Shown in pieces: positions 33,244-41,062 of a stretch of 64,000 bases of DNA. The position numbers and the translations under genes are program-made. How positions within the stretch are numbered: the first letter of the stretch is position 1; each line of letters begins with the position of its first letter. The notes under the pieces were generated by a model. The model did not search any database. It saw only the letters and a program-made list of their open reading frames with translations, and was not told the DNA's origin. This stretch comes from Nocardioides soli. GTDB taxonomy: Bacteria; Actinomycetota; Actinomycetes; Propionibacteriales; Nocardioidaceae. Where the stretch lies: positions 744,501-808,500 of the forward strand of contig NZ_JACHWR010000003.1 of the NCBI RefSeq assembly GCF_014191495.1, written 5' to 3'.

Positions 33244-33798
33244 TCAGGCCTGATCGGGATCGGCCGGTGGGGCCTTCTTGGCGGGCTTCTTGGCAGGTGT
33301 CTTCTTGGCGGGGGCCTTCTTCGCCGGTGCGGTCTTCTGGGTGGGTGCCTTCGCAGCCGGGGCGGCCTTCTTCGCCGGCGCCGTCTTCTTGGCCGGCAGC
33401 TTGGCACTCGGGGTCGACGTGCGGGCCGGGGCCTTCTTCGCCGGGGCCGCCTTCTTCGCGGGTGCCTTCTTCGCGGGAGGCCGCGGCTTCGGCCTCATCT
33501 CGACGACCTCGACGACCTCGGCGACCTCGGCGACGTCGGCCGGCGTGGGCGGCTCCGCGGGGAGCGGCGGCACCACCGTTCGACCGGGCGCCGACGGAGG
33601 CGGCGGCGGAGCAGAGACCCGGTTGAGCCGCTCGGCGACGGTCTGGGCGACCTGGCCCGCCACGGTCAGGCCGAGCGACACCAGGCCGCGGGCCTGCTCG
33701 GCGGCCTTGCCGGCCGCGGCGCCCGGGTCGGCGGCGACGTTGCGGACCGCCGCGGCGACGGTCTCCTGCAGCTTCTCGAACGGCGACTTCTCGGGCAC
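33244..33798 (-). CDS. Ala/Lys/Pro-rich histone H1-like protein
   Basis: 184 aa from the GTG at 33798, chosen for the strong GAGGAGGACC ribosome site just upstream (a TTG at 33849 is less likely). Residues 1-60 form an Ala-rich amphipathic segment (SPFEKLQETVAAAVRNVA...). Residues 75-100 are Pro/Glu/Val-rich. Residues about 105-180 are PAKKA/APAKK repeats, the kind of tail found on HupB, HbhA and histone H1-like proteins that bind DNA or polyanions. The N-terminus is not a HU domain. The role is unknown; nucleoid or cell-surface polyanion binding are the options. Confidence 0.65.
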   Translation of the reverse strand: MPEKSPFEKLQETVAAAVRNVAADPGAAAGKAAEQARGLVSLGLTVAGQVAQTVAERLNRVSAPPPPPSAPGRTVVPPLPAEPPTPADVAEVAEVVEVVEMRPKPRPPAKKAPAKKAAPAKKAPARTSTPSAKLPAKKTAPAKKAAPAAKAPTQKTAPAKKAPAKKTPAKKPAKKAPPADPDQA

Positions 33799-33873
33799 GC
33801 GGTCCTCCTCGGTCGGCGCGGTGCGGTCGGGGTCCTGTCTCGGATTCAAGCACGCCCCGGTTGGCCGAGCGTC

Positions 33874-35055
33874 TCAGCCCACCACGCCGGCGGCACCGGC
33901 CGGCTCGGCGAGGAGGTGCTGCGGCGGCCGGAACCCCGCTGCGGCGAACGCGGTGTCGACGGCCCGGACGACGGCGCCGAGCCGGTCGCCGGGCACCAGC
34001 GCGATCGACGAGCCACCGAACCCGCCTCCGGTCATCCGGGCGCCGACCGCCCCGGCCTCGATGGCGGTCGACACGGCCAGGTCGAGCTCAGCACAGGAGA
34101 TCTCGAAGTCGTCGCGCATCGAGGCGTGCGAGGCCGCGAAGAGCCGACCCACCTCGGTCCAGTCGGTCGCCGCCACGGCGGCCACCGTGTCGGTGACGCG
34201 GGTGATCTCCGTGACAACGTGCGTCGCGCGTCGCCGGACCCGGTGATCGCCGATCGTGCGTACGTCGGCCAGGGTCGCGGGGCGCAGGCTGGTCAGGCCG
34301 AGCTGCGCGGCAGCCGTCTCGCAGTCGGCCCGTCGGGCGGCGTACCCGCCGTCCACCAGGGCGTGCCGGACCCGGGTGTCGGTCACCAGCAGCGTCAGCC
34401 CGGCATCGCCGAGGGGGAGTGGCACGTCGCGAGTCGGGTCGGAGGCGGCGTCGAAGTCGATCAGCAGCGCGCGGCCGACCGACGCGAGCAACGAGATCGT
34501 CTGGTCCATGCCGCCGGTCGGCGCCCCCGCCACCTCGGTCTCCGCGCGGATGCACGCGGCCACCAGCCGCCGCCGCAGGGCGGGCGAGTCGTCGACACCG
34601 GCCACCGCGCAGGCCGCGAGCGCCACCGAGCACTCGAGCGCCGCCGAGCTGGACAGGCCCGCGCCGAGCGGCACGGTCCCGTGCACCAGCACGTCGACGC
34701 CGGGCACCTCGATCCCGTCCTCGCGCAGCGCCCACAGCACGCCGGCGGCGTACGCCGCCCAGCCCGAGACCCGGCCGGGCCCGAGCGTGTCGACGGTGCC
34801 GGCGAACGGCGACCCGGAGTCGCCGCTCGAGATCCGCACCACATCGTCGCGGCGGGGCGCCACGGCGGCGTAGGTCGCGTGTGGCAACGCGATCGGCAGC
34901 ACGAGGCCGCGGTTGTAGTCGGTGTGCTCGCCGATCAGGTTGACGCGCCCCGGCGCCCGTCCGACGACCGCCGGCGGGCGGTCGTAGGCCGACTCGAACT
35001 GCGCGCGGGCCTCGGCGGCCAGCTCCGACGGGTCACCCGGTGGGACGAACGGCAT
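33874..35055 (-). CDS. galK: Galactokinase
   Basis: 393 aa. GHMP kinase: GRAPGRVNLIGEHTDYNRG (about residues 32-50, galactokinase signature), PLGAGLSSSAALE (about 128-140, ATP-binding loop), GAPTGGMDQ and ARMTGGGFGGSS (about 341-352). It phosphorylates galactose at C1. The ATG at 35055 is preferred over the GTG at 35061 because TAGGGT at 35067-35062 ends six bases upstream of it and directly abuts the other. It is divergent from guaB1. No other Leloir gene is nearby. Confidence 0.93.
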   Translation of the reverse strand: MPFVPPGDPSELAAEARAQFESAYDRPPAVVGRAPGRVNLIGEHTDYNRGLVLPIALPHATYAAVAPRRDDVVRISSGDSGSPFAGTVDTLGPGRVSGWAAYAAGVLWALREDGIEVPGVDVLVHGTVPLGAGLSSSAALECSVALAACAVAGVDDSPALRRRLVAACIRAETEVAGAPTGGMDQTISLLASVGRALLIDFDAASDPTRDVPLPLGDAGLTLLVTDTRVRHALVDGGYAARRADCETAAAQLGLTSLRPATLADVRTIGDHRVRRRATHVVTEITRVTDTVAAVAATDWTEVGRLFAASHASMRDDFEISCAELDLAVSTAIEAGAVGARMTGGGFGGSSIALVPGDRLGAVVRAVDTAFAAAGFRPPQHLLAEPAGAAGVVG

Positions 35056-35061
35056 GACCAC

Positions 35062-35103
35062 ACCCTAGGAGCGCGCCGTGGATGCCCGCGCCGCCCGTAG
35101 ACT
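35062..35103. promoter_or_regulatory. Divergent leaderless promoters of galK and guaB1
   Basis: TAGGGT on the minus strand (35067-35062) is six bases before the galK ATG. TAGACT on the plus strand (35098-35103) is eight bases before the guaB1 GTG at 35112. The two -10 boxes are about 30 bp apart, so the polymerases would compete for this short region. No conserved -35 box is visible for either. Confidence 0.55.
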
Positions 35104-35111
35104 GCCGCAAC

Positions 35112-36548
35112 GTGCAGTTCCTCGATGTGACGCCTCCGCAGCACGACCTGACCTACGACGACGTGTTCATGGTCCCGCGGCACTCCGCGGTCGCCAGCAG
35201 GTACGACGTCGATCTCGCCACCGACGACGGCACCGGTGCGACCCTCCCGCTGGTCGTGGCGAACATGACCGCGATCTCGGGCAAGCGGATGGCCGAGACC
35301 ATCGCCCGACGCGGTGGCCTCGCGGTCATCCCGCAGGACATCCCCACGACGGTGGTCGCCGACGTCGTCGCCTTCGTGAAGGCGCGACACCTCGTCTTCG
35401 ACACGCCGATCGAGCTCGCACCGCACCAGACGGTCGCCGAGGCGCTGGCGCTGATCCCCAAGCGGGCGCACCGGGCCGCGGTGGTGGTCGACGGCGGCCG
35501 GCCGGTCGGCATCGTGTCGGAGGACGACTGCAGCGAGGTCGACCGGTTCGCCCAGGTCGGCCAGGTGATGCGGCCCGTCGAGGTGCGGCTCCAGGCGGAC
35601 GCCGACCCGCGCGCCGCGTTCGACGCGCTCGACAGCGCCCACGTGCCCGTCGCCGTCGCGGTCGACGGCCAGGGCGGGCTGGTCGGCGTGCTGACCCGCA
35701 ACGGCGCGTTGCGAGCGACGCTGTACAAGCCGGCCGTCGACGCCCGGGGCGGGTTGCGGATCGCCGCGGCGGTCGGGGTGAACGGTGACGTCGCGCTCAA
35801 GGCTGGGGAGCTGCTGGACGCGGGCGTCGACTGCCTCGTCGTCGACACGGCACACGGGCACCAGGACCGGATGCTCGAGGCGCTGCGCGCGGTGCGCGCG
35901 CTCGACCCGCAGGTGCCGGTCGTGGCGGGCAACGTGGTGGCCGCCGACGGCACCCGCGCCCTGATCGAGGCGGGCGCCGACATCGTCAAGGTCGGCGTCG
36001 GGCCCGGCGCCATGTGCACGACGCGGATGATGACCGGCGTCGGCAGGCCGCAGTTCTCGGCCGTGCTCGAGTGCGCCGCGGCCGCCCGCGAGCTCGGCCA
36101 CCACGTGTGGGCCGACGGCGGCGTACGGCACCCTCGTGACGTCGCGCTGGCGCTGGCCGCCGGCGCGTCCTCGGTGATGATCGGGTCCTGGTTCGCCGGC
36201 ACCCACGAGTCGCCGGGCGACCTCATGCACGACGCCGACGGCCGGGCGTTCAAGACCTCCTTCGGCATGGCCTCCGCGCGGGCGGTCGCCAACCGCACGA
36301 GCGCCGAGTCGGCCTACGACCGCGCCCGCAAGGGCCTCTACGAGGAGGGCATCTCGTCGTCGCGGATGTACCTCGACCCGCTCCGGCCCGGCGTCGAGGA
36401 CCTCGTCGACCAGATCTGCTCGGGCGTCCGGTCGGCATGCACGTACGCCGGGGCCGCCTCGCTCGCGGAACTGCACGAGCGGGCGGTCGTCGGCGTGCAG
36501 AGCACCGCCGGATTCACCGAGGGTCGCCCGCTGGCGACGAGCTGGTAG
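35112..36548 (+). CDS. guaB1: GuaB1-family IMP dehydrogenase paralogue (GMP reductase-type)
   Basis: 478 aa, the family length. (Beta/alpha)8 barrel with a CBS pair inserted at about residues 95-215 (AALIPKRAHRAAVVVDGGRPVGIV...). The catalytic loop is GPGAMCTTRMMTGVGRPQ (Cys near residue 302), followed by HHVWADGGVRHPRDVALAL and YEEGISSSRMY. This clade is separate from classical GuaB, and its mycobacterial member was reported to act as a GMP reductase, so purine salvage is more likely than IMP oxidation. The GTG at 35112 is chosen from homology and the -10 box eight bases upstream. Confidence 0.88.
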   Translation: MQFLDVTPPQHDLTYDDVFMVPRHSAVASRYDVDLATDDGTGATLPLVVANMTAISGKRMAETIARRGGLAVIPQDIPTTVVADVVAFVKARHLVFDTPIELAPHQTVAEALALIPKRAHRAAVVVDGGRPVGIVSEDDCSEVDRFAQVGQVMRPVEVRLQADADPRAAFDALDSAHVPVAVAVDGQGGLVGVLTRNGALRATLYKPAVDARGGLRIAAAVGVNGDVALKAGELLDAGVDCLVVDTAHGHQDRMLEALRAVRALDPQVPVVAGNVVAADGTRALIEAGADIVKVGVGPGAMCTTRMMTGVGRPQFSAVLECAAAARELGHHVWADGGVRHPRDVALALAAGASSVMIGSWFAGTHESPGDLMHDADGRAFKTSFGMASARAVANRTSAESAYDRARKGLYEEGISSSRMYLDPLRPGVEDLVDQICSGVRSACTYAGAASLAELHERAVVGVQSTAGFTEGRPLATSW

Positions 36549-36557
36549 CGAGGCCGC

Positions 36558-38345
36558 TCAGTCGGGCGCCGGGTCGGCCGAGTCGGACCCGTTGGACGAC
36601 GAGGTGATCGACCAGTCGGCGGAGTTCTCCGGATCGTGGTCGACGGCGATCACGAAGTCGTCGCCATGGGCGGTGACGCCGGTGACGACGGCCTGAGCGA
36701 CCGCCTCCTCGGCGTACTTGCGGCGCACGACGAGCGGGTCGGACCGCAGGTCCTTCACCAGCGCCACCGCCAGGCCGACCATCACCAGGACGAACGGCAG
36801 CGCGGCGACGATCGTGATGTTCTGCAGCCCGGTGAGGGCGTCGTCCCCGCCGATGAGCAGCATCACCGCGGCGACGGCACCGGTGGCGACACCCCAGAAG
36901 ATGACCGTCGGACGCGTCGGGTGCTGGGTGCCCCGTTCGGAGAGGGTGCCCATCACGATGGAGGCGGCGTCGGCGCCGGAGACGAAGAAGATGCCGACCA
37001 GCACCATCACCAGCACGCTCGTCAGCGTCGCCCACGGGAAGGCCTCGAGGGTGGTGAAGAGCTGTGACTCCGTCACCCCGCCGCCGGCGCCGGCGATGTC
37101 GGTGCCGGTCTGCTGCAGGTCGATGGCGGCGCCACCGAAGATGCAGAACCAGACCAGGCTGACCAGGCTGGGCACCAGCAGCACCCCGGCCACGAACTGG
37201 CGCACGGTGCGGCCCCGGGAGATCCGGGCGATGAACATGCCCACGAACGGCGTCCAGGAGATCCACCAGGCCCAGTAGAAGACCGTCCAACTCTCCAGCC
37301 ACGCGTTGGTGTCGCCGCCCTCCGCACCGGTGCGGGCGGCCATCGTGGGCAGGTCGGCGAGGTAGCTGCCGAGCGAGGTCGGCACCAGGTTGAGCATGAA
37401 CACGGTCGGGCCGACCACGAACAGGAAGAGGGCGAGTGCGAGCGCCAGCACCATGTTGATGTTGGAGAGCCACTGGATGCCCTTCGCGACCCCCGAGACC
37501 GCGGACAGGATGAAGGCGGCGGTGAGGACGGCGATGATCCCGACCAGCACGGCGTTGCCGACCTCGCCGATGCCGCCGACGATCTCGAGGCCGCTGCTGA
37601 TCTGGAGGGCGCCGAGGCCCAGGGAGGCGGCCGACCCGAACAGCGTGGCGAAGATCGCCAGCATGTCGATCACCTTGCCCCAGGCGCCGTGGGCCCGCTC
37701 GCCGATCAACGGCTCGAAGGCCGCGGAGATCAGCTGGAGCCGGCCCTTGCGGTAGACGCCGTAGGCGATCGCGAGCCCGACCACGGCGTAGATCGCCCAG
37801 GGGTGCAGGGTCCAGTGGAAGAGCGTGGTGGCCATCGCGTGCTGCACGGCCTCGGGGTTCCCGGGTTCGCCCGTGCCGGGCGGCGGTGTCACGAAGTGCG
37901 CGATCGGCTCGCTGACGCCCCAGAACATCAGCCCGATGCCCATCCCGGCGCTGAACATCATCGCGATCCACGACACGGTCCGGAACTCCGGCTCCTCGTC
38001 GTCGCGGCCGAGCGGGATGTTGCCGTATCTGCTGGCCGCCAGCCAGATCACGAAGACCACGAACGTGCTCGAGGCGGTGACGAACAGCCAGCCCATGTCC
38101 TCCATCACCCAGGTGAGGGCGCTGCTGGAGGCGTCGCCGAGGCTGCTCGTGCTGACGAACCCCCACACCAGGAACGCGATCGCGATCGCCGCGGTCACGC
38201 CGAAGACGATCCAGTCGACGCCCGGACGGCTCGGCCGGGCCTCCTCGATGGGGCGGTCCAGCGCCGGGTGGGGGACGACGTCGGCCGCGGGCGCCCGCAC
38301 GGCGTCGGCCACCCGGCGGGACGGGCGGTGCTGCTGAGTAGTCAC
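36558..38345 (-). CDS. BCCT-family glycine betaine/choline/carnitine transporter
   Basis: 595 aa, twelve membrane helices after a 45-residue cytoplasmic N-tail, and an acidic C-tail of about 70 residues. Signature: MMFSAGMGIGLMFWGVSEP (about residues 128-146, the Gly-rich unwound helix) and the Trp-rich segment TVFYWAWWISWTPFVGMFIARISRGR that forms the aromatic substrate box and the amphipathic gate. It imports quaternary ammonium solutes with Na+ or H+. The acidic C-tail suggests an osmosensing region. The start is a GTG. It could supply substrate for the methylated-amine flavoprotein at 5.2 kb, but no link is shown. Confidence 0.9.
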   Translation of the reverse strand: MTTQQHRPSRRVADAVRAPAADVVPHPALDRPIEEARPSRPGVDWIVFGVTAAIAIAFLVWGFVSTSSLGDASSSALTWVMEDMGWLFVTASSTFVVFVIWLAASRYGNIPLGRDDEEPEFRTVSWIAMMFSAGMGIGLMFWGVSEPIAHFVTPPPGTGEPGNPEAVQHAMATTLFHWTLHPWAIYAVVGLAIAYGVYRKGRLQLISAAFEPLIGERAHGAWGKVIDMLAIFATLFGSAASLGLGALQISSGLEIVGGIGEVGNAVLVGIIAVLTAAFILSAVSGVAKGIQWLSNINMVLALALALFLFVVGPTVFMLNLVPTSLGSYLADLPTMAARTGAEGGDTNAWLESWTVFYWAWWISWTPFVGMFIARISRGRTVRQFVAGVLLVPSLVSLVWFCIFGGAAIDLQQTGTDIAGAGGGVTESQLFTTLEAFPWATLTSVLVMVLVGIFFVSGADAASIVMGTLSERGTQHPTRPTVIFWGVATGAVAAVMLLIGGDDALTGLQNITIVAALPFVLVMVGLAVALVKDLRSDPLVVRRKYAEEAVAQAVVTGVTAHGDDFVIAVDHDPENSADWSITSSSNGSDSADPAPD

Positions 38346-38496
38346 TAGAGGCCCCTACCCGGGCCCGGTGACGGGCGAAACCTCCTGATGAGAAACCGGT
38401 CGGGCTACCTGCTGGCGGAGTGAGTGGCGGCCTGGGTATCGGGCGCCTGATGAACCTGCGGCCCGTGGTGCCCGAGCCCGCTCCGGCCCGGATCAC

Positions 38497-38526
38497 CTCG
38501 TTTCCCCGGCCGCCCGGGGAAACGAG
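38497..38526. terminator. Perfect 13-bp stem hairpin
   Basis: CTCGTTTCCCCGG, a 4-base loop (CCGC) and CCGGGGAAACGAG form a perfect 13-bp stem. It is probably the terminator of the LysR-domain/glsB-like transcript. No T-run follows on either strand. Confidence 0.55.
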
Positions 38527-38628
38527 CGGGACACGCCGACGCGCCCCGGCGATCGCCCGCGTCCGGGCTCCCGGGGCGGGGGAGTTGCGTCGTCCCGGTG
38601 GAACACCCACCGCCCAGTGCCGCCAGCC

Positions 38629-38693
38629 GGATAGTCCGTCACGAACCGGTTGCCCCACCACCGGAACGGCAGCCAGAACGTGACGGACTATCC
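38629..38693. repeat. Inverted repeat with 15-bp perfect arms and 35-bp loop
   Basis: GGATAGTCCGTCACG at 38629-38643 is perfectly complementary to CGTGACGGACTATCC at 38679-38693. The 35-base interval contains a shorter pairing potential (AACCGGTT). It could be a structured RNA element, a double operator or a small mobile-element footprint. Confidence 0.75.
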
Positions 38694-38812
38694 CGGGCCG
38701 CGGGCCTCGCAGGCGGACCGACGAGCCGTCACCACCCACCCGCCTGCGCCCGTCGCCAGCCCTTCGATCGCCATCCGCGCCACGGGCCAGCCGCGGACAC
38801 CGGCGCATGGGC

Positions 38813-39406
38813 TCACCCGCGCGAGCTGCGCTCCGTCCGACCGCGCACGATCCCGATGAAGCGCTGCACCCAGGGGTCCTCGTTATCCATCAGCCAGGCC
38901 AACCCGACCTGGGTCGGCTCCAGATCGGTGACCACGCGATAGGTGACGTCCTTGCGGTGGTGCAGCCGAGCCACCGACATGGGCACGATGACGACGCCGG
39001 TGCCGCTGGCGACGACCTCGACGGCGTCCGCGACCGACATCGGCGGCCAGGCGAGCTGCTCGGCGTCCGGGGTCCAGCCCGAGCGGTGGGGGAGCACCAG
39101 CTGCTCGTCGGCGAGGTCGGCGAGGGTGACGTCCTCGGCGAGCGTGAGCAGGTGCTCGATGCCCATCACCGCGACCGGCAGCTCGTCGTACAGCGGGATG
39201 CAGTGCAGCCCGTCGCGGTCGATCGGCAGCCGCACGATCGACATGTCGAGGGTGCCGGCCCGGAGCCGGGTCTCCTGCTCCTCCTCGACGACCGGCACCA
39301 GATCGAGCGGGTCGCGGGCGTAGCGGGTGCGCCAGGTGCGCGCCCACTTGTCGGGCGTCGCACCGGTGACGAAGCCGACCCGGAAGTGCCCGAACGCCTG
39401 GCTCAA
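38813..39406 (-). CDS. LysR-type effector-binding domain protein without DNA-binding domain
   Basis: 197 aa. It matches only the periplasmic-binding-like effector domain of LysR regulators: FRVGFVTGATP at the start, TRLRAGTLDMSIVRLP, YDELPVAVMGIEHLL, VASGTGVVIVPMSVARLH and the closing GLAWLMDNEDPWVQRFIGIVR. The helix-turn-helix is absent. The open frame upstream offers no alternative ATG or GTG, so a TTG at 39406 is the only start. It is eight bases after the stop of the glsB-like gene, implying coupled translation. It could be a truncated regulator, a ligand-binding modulator or an intact small family of its own. Confidence 0.65.
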   Translation of the reverse strand: MSQAFGHFRVGFVTGATPDKWARTWRTRYARDPLDLVPVVEEEQETRLRAGTLDMSIVRLPIDRDGLHCIPLYDELPVAVMGIEHLLTLAEDVTLADLADEQLVLPHRSGWTPDAEQLAWPPMSVADAVEVVASGTGVVIVPMSVARLHHRKDVTYRVVTDLEPTQVGLAWLMDNEDPWVQRFIGIVRGRTERSSRG

Positions 39407-39413
39407 GCCGGGG

Positions 39414-39677
39414 TCACGCGGCCTTCGAGCGCCCCGCGAGCCAGCGCCACAGGGCCGTCACGATGAGCGCACCGGCGAGCGAGCCGATGATGCCGCTCGC
39501 GCGCAGCTCGATGCCGTCGCCGGCGAGCAGGCTGATCAGCAGCCCACCGACGAACGACCCGACGAGGCCGGCCACGATCGCCATCGTCCAGTCGATGCCG
39601 CCACCGTCGCGACCGAGGATGAGCTGTGCGCCGGCGCCGATCAGCATGCCGAACAGGATGAGACCCAGGATGAGCAT
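39414..39677 (-). CDS. Transglycosylase-associated (GlsB/YeaQ/YmgE-like) small membrane protein
   Basis: 87 aa with three hydrophobic segments (MLILGLILFGMLIGAGAQLI, AIVAGLVGSFVGGLLISLLA, SGIIGSLAGALIVTALWRWLAG). The Gly-rich GLVGSFVGG spacing is typical of the family. Members are stress-associated in many bacteria; the mechanism is unknown. A TAGGCT box ends seven bases before the ATG (leaderless). It is followed by the LysR-domain gene. Confidence 0.85.
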   Translation of the reverse strand: MLILGLILFGMLIGAGAQLILGRDGGGIDWTMAIVAGLVGSFVGGLLISLLAGDGIELRASGIIGSLAGALIVTALWRWLAGRSKAA

Positions 39678-39684
39678 GGCCCGA

Positions 39685-39690
39685 AGCCTA
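39685..39690 (-). promoter_or_regulatory. -10 box of the glsB-like gene (leaderless)
   Basis: TAGGCT on the minus strand, seven bases before the ATG at 39677. This promoter probably drives both the glsB-like gene and the LysR-domain gene. Confidence 0.5.
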
Positions 39691-39744
39691 GTGCTGCCGG
39701 GCCCCTCCGCACCGCGCAACGCGGATCGTGTCGGCCGGTGTACC

Positions 39745-40968
39745 TCAGACCGGGGTGATCGGCAGCGACCGCCGCGGCGCGAACTCGAACGCCGCCCCGG
39801 TGCTGAACCGGGTGACCGCCACCTCGGCGGCCTCAGGCGCGGGCTCTGCTCGACGTACGACGGTCGCGGTCCACGCGTCGTCGACGCCGTCGACCTCGAC
39901 GTCGAGGTGCGGGTCGACCGCACGCACGATCGCCTGGAGCGCCGCGAGGCGTCCCGGGCCGCAGAGCGCGAGCCAGCCGCCGTCGTCGTGTGCGGCCGAG
40001 GGCCGTACGGTCAGCCGGCTCGCGTCGACGTCGGCGTCGACGTACGCCGCGGGGTTGAGCACCGGGTGCAGCTCCAGGATCCGCAGCGGGTCGTCGGTGC
40101 CGAGCGCCCGCGAGATCCGCTCGGCCGCGATGCCGGCGACGCCGACCAGCTGCTTGGTGGCGATCTCGTGGGCCTGCTCGCCGTCGCCGGCCCGCTTGTC
40201 GACCGCGAGCCGGAAGGACAGGTTGAGCAGGTGCATCTGCAGGCAGACCTCGTCGGCGATCCGCACCAGCGCGGAGTGGGAGAACGCGCCGAAGTCGAGG
40301 TCGGAGAGCAGCGGTCCGGAGTAGTCCGACGCGCCCTCGTCGGTGGGATCGATCGGGTCCAGCTCGAGCTGCGCCGCACGGGTCCGCACGATGACGTAGT
40401 AGGGCTCGAGCGGTGCCACCTCCGGATGCGCGTCGTCGATGACCACGGTCCACTCGCAGTGCGGGCGTCGGTCGGCGGCCAGGTCGTCGGCGCTGCGGGG
40501 CGGCCGGTGCACGGGCCGTACCCGGGCCCTGGGGTTGGTCGCCACCGCGGTCGCGTCGAAGGTCGGGTCCTCGATGTCGTGGCACATCGAGCGGACGTAG
40601 CTTTCGCCCATGGGCTCGACGTCCATCAGCGCGCCGCAGTGGTCGAGGTGGAACCTGCCGTGCCACCGATCCTGTACGTCGTAGCGGAAGTCCATGAACT
40701 GCGGCGGGGCGCCGATGTCGAGCTGGAGCCCCTTGAAGATCGTCACGACGTCGATGCCCTCGTAGCGCAGCGCGCGCTGCATCCGGCGCGTGTAGACGGG
40801 GCTCGACCCGGCCCACTCCTCGACGGCCACCCGGGCCATCTCCTCGCGGCCCCACGCCGAGATGCACCACGCCATCCCGGAGCGGTCGATCAGCTGCCCG
40901 ACGAGCAGCAGCTCGGGCACGAGCGTGGCCAGCTCGGCGCGGGTGAGGCCGGCGTATCGGCTGGTCAT
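39745..40968 (-). CDS. Uncharacterised 407-aa protein
   Basis: I do not recognise this family. It is soluble, with no signal or membrane segment. Conserved-looking blocks include MAWCISAWGREEMARVAVEEW (about residues 32-52), MDFRYDV...WHGRFHLDHCGALMDVEPMGESYVRSMCHDIEDPTFDATA (about 92-140; His/Cys/Asp-rich, possibly a metal or active site) and NPRARVRPVHRPPR. The central part (about 165-200) resembles an oxygenase- or hydrolase-type beta region only loosely. It is divergent from an acyl-CoA ligase gene, sharing a 94-bp regulatory region, so it may act on the same carboxylic acid or CoA thioester. ATG at 40968 with GAGGGAG upstream. Confidence 0.7.
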   Translation of the reverse strand: MTSRYAGLTRAELATLVPELLLVGQLIDRSGMAWCISAWGREEMARVAVEEWAGSSPVYTRRMQRALRYEGIDVVTIFKGLQLDIGAPPQFMDFRYDVQDRWHGRFHLDHCGALMDVEPMGESYVRSMCHDIEDPTFDATAVATNPRARVRPVHRPPRSADDLAADRRPHCEWTVVIDDAHPEVAPLEPYYVIVRTRAAQLELDPIDPTDEGASDYSGPLLSDLDFGAFSHSALVRIADEVCLQMHLLNLSFRLAVDKRAGDGEQAHEIATKQLVGVAGIAAERISRALGTDDPLRILELHPVLNPAAYVDADVDASRLTVRPSAAHDDGGWLALCGPGRLAALQAIVRAVDPHLDVEVDGVDDAWTATVVRRAEPAPEAAEVAVTRFSTGAAFEFAPRRSLPITPV

Positions 40969-41018
40969 CGGGGGCGCTCCCTCGGTCCGTCTCGGCTAGA
41001 ACGCGTTGCAGTTTGCCC

Positions 41019-41046
41019 TATGGTCGCCTAGTTTGACACGCGTCAA
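41019..41046. promoter_or_regulatory. Putative promoter and operator between unknown gene and acyl-CoA ligase
   Basis: TATGGT at 41019-41024 may be the -10 box of the ligase gene. TTGAC-ACGC-GTCAA at 41033-41046 is an inverted repeat at the expected transcription start, in the position of a repressor site. A GAGGAGGGGG ribosome site follows at 41052-41061. Confidence 0.4.
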
Positions 41047-41062
41047 CCCGCGAGGAGGGGGC

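Larger units (their letters stand above)
38346..38812. other. 467-bp intergenic region with two large hairpins, no gene
   Basis: No credible coding frame. It lies upstream of the BCCT gene and downstream of the LysR-domain gene (both minus strand). It holds the two inverted repeats listed separately and the BCCT promoter region. Confidence 0.7.
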
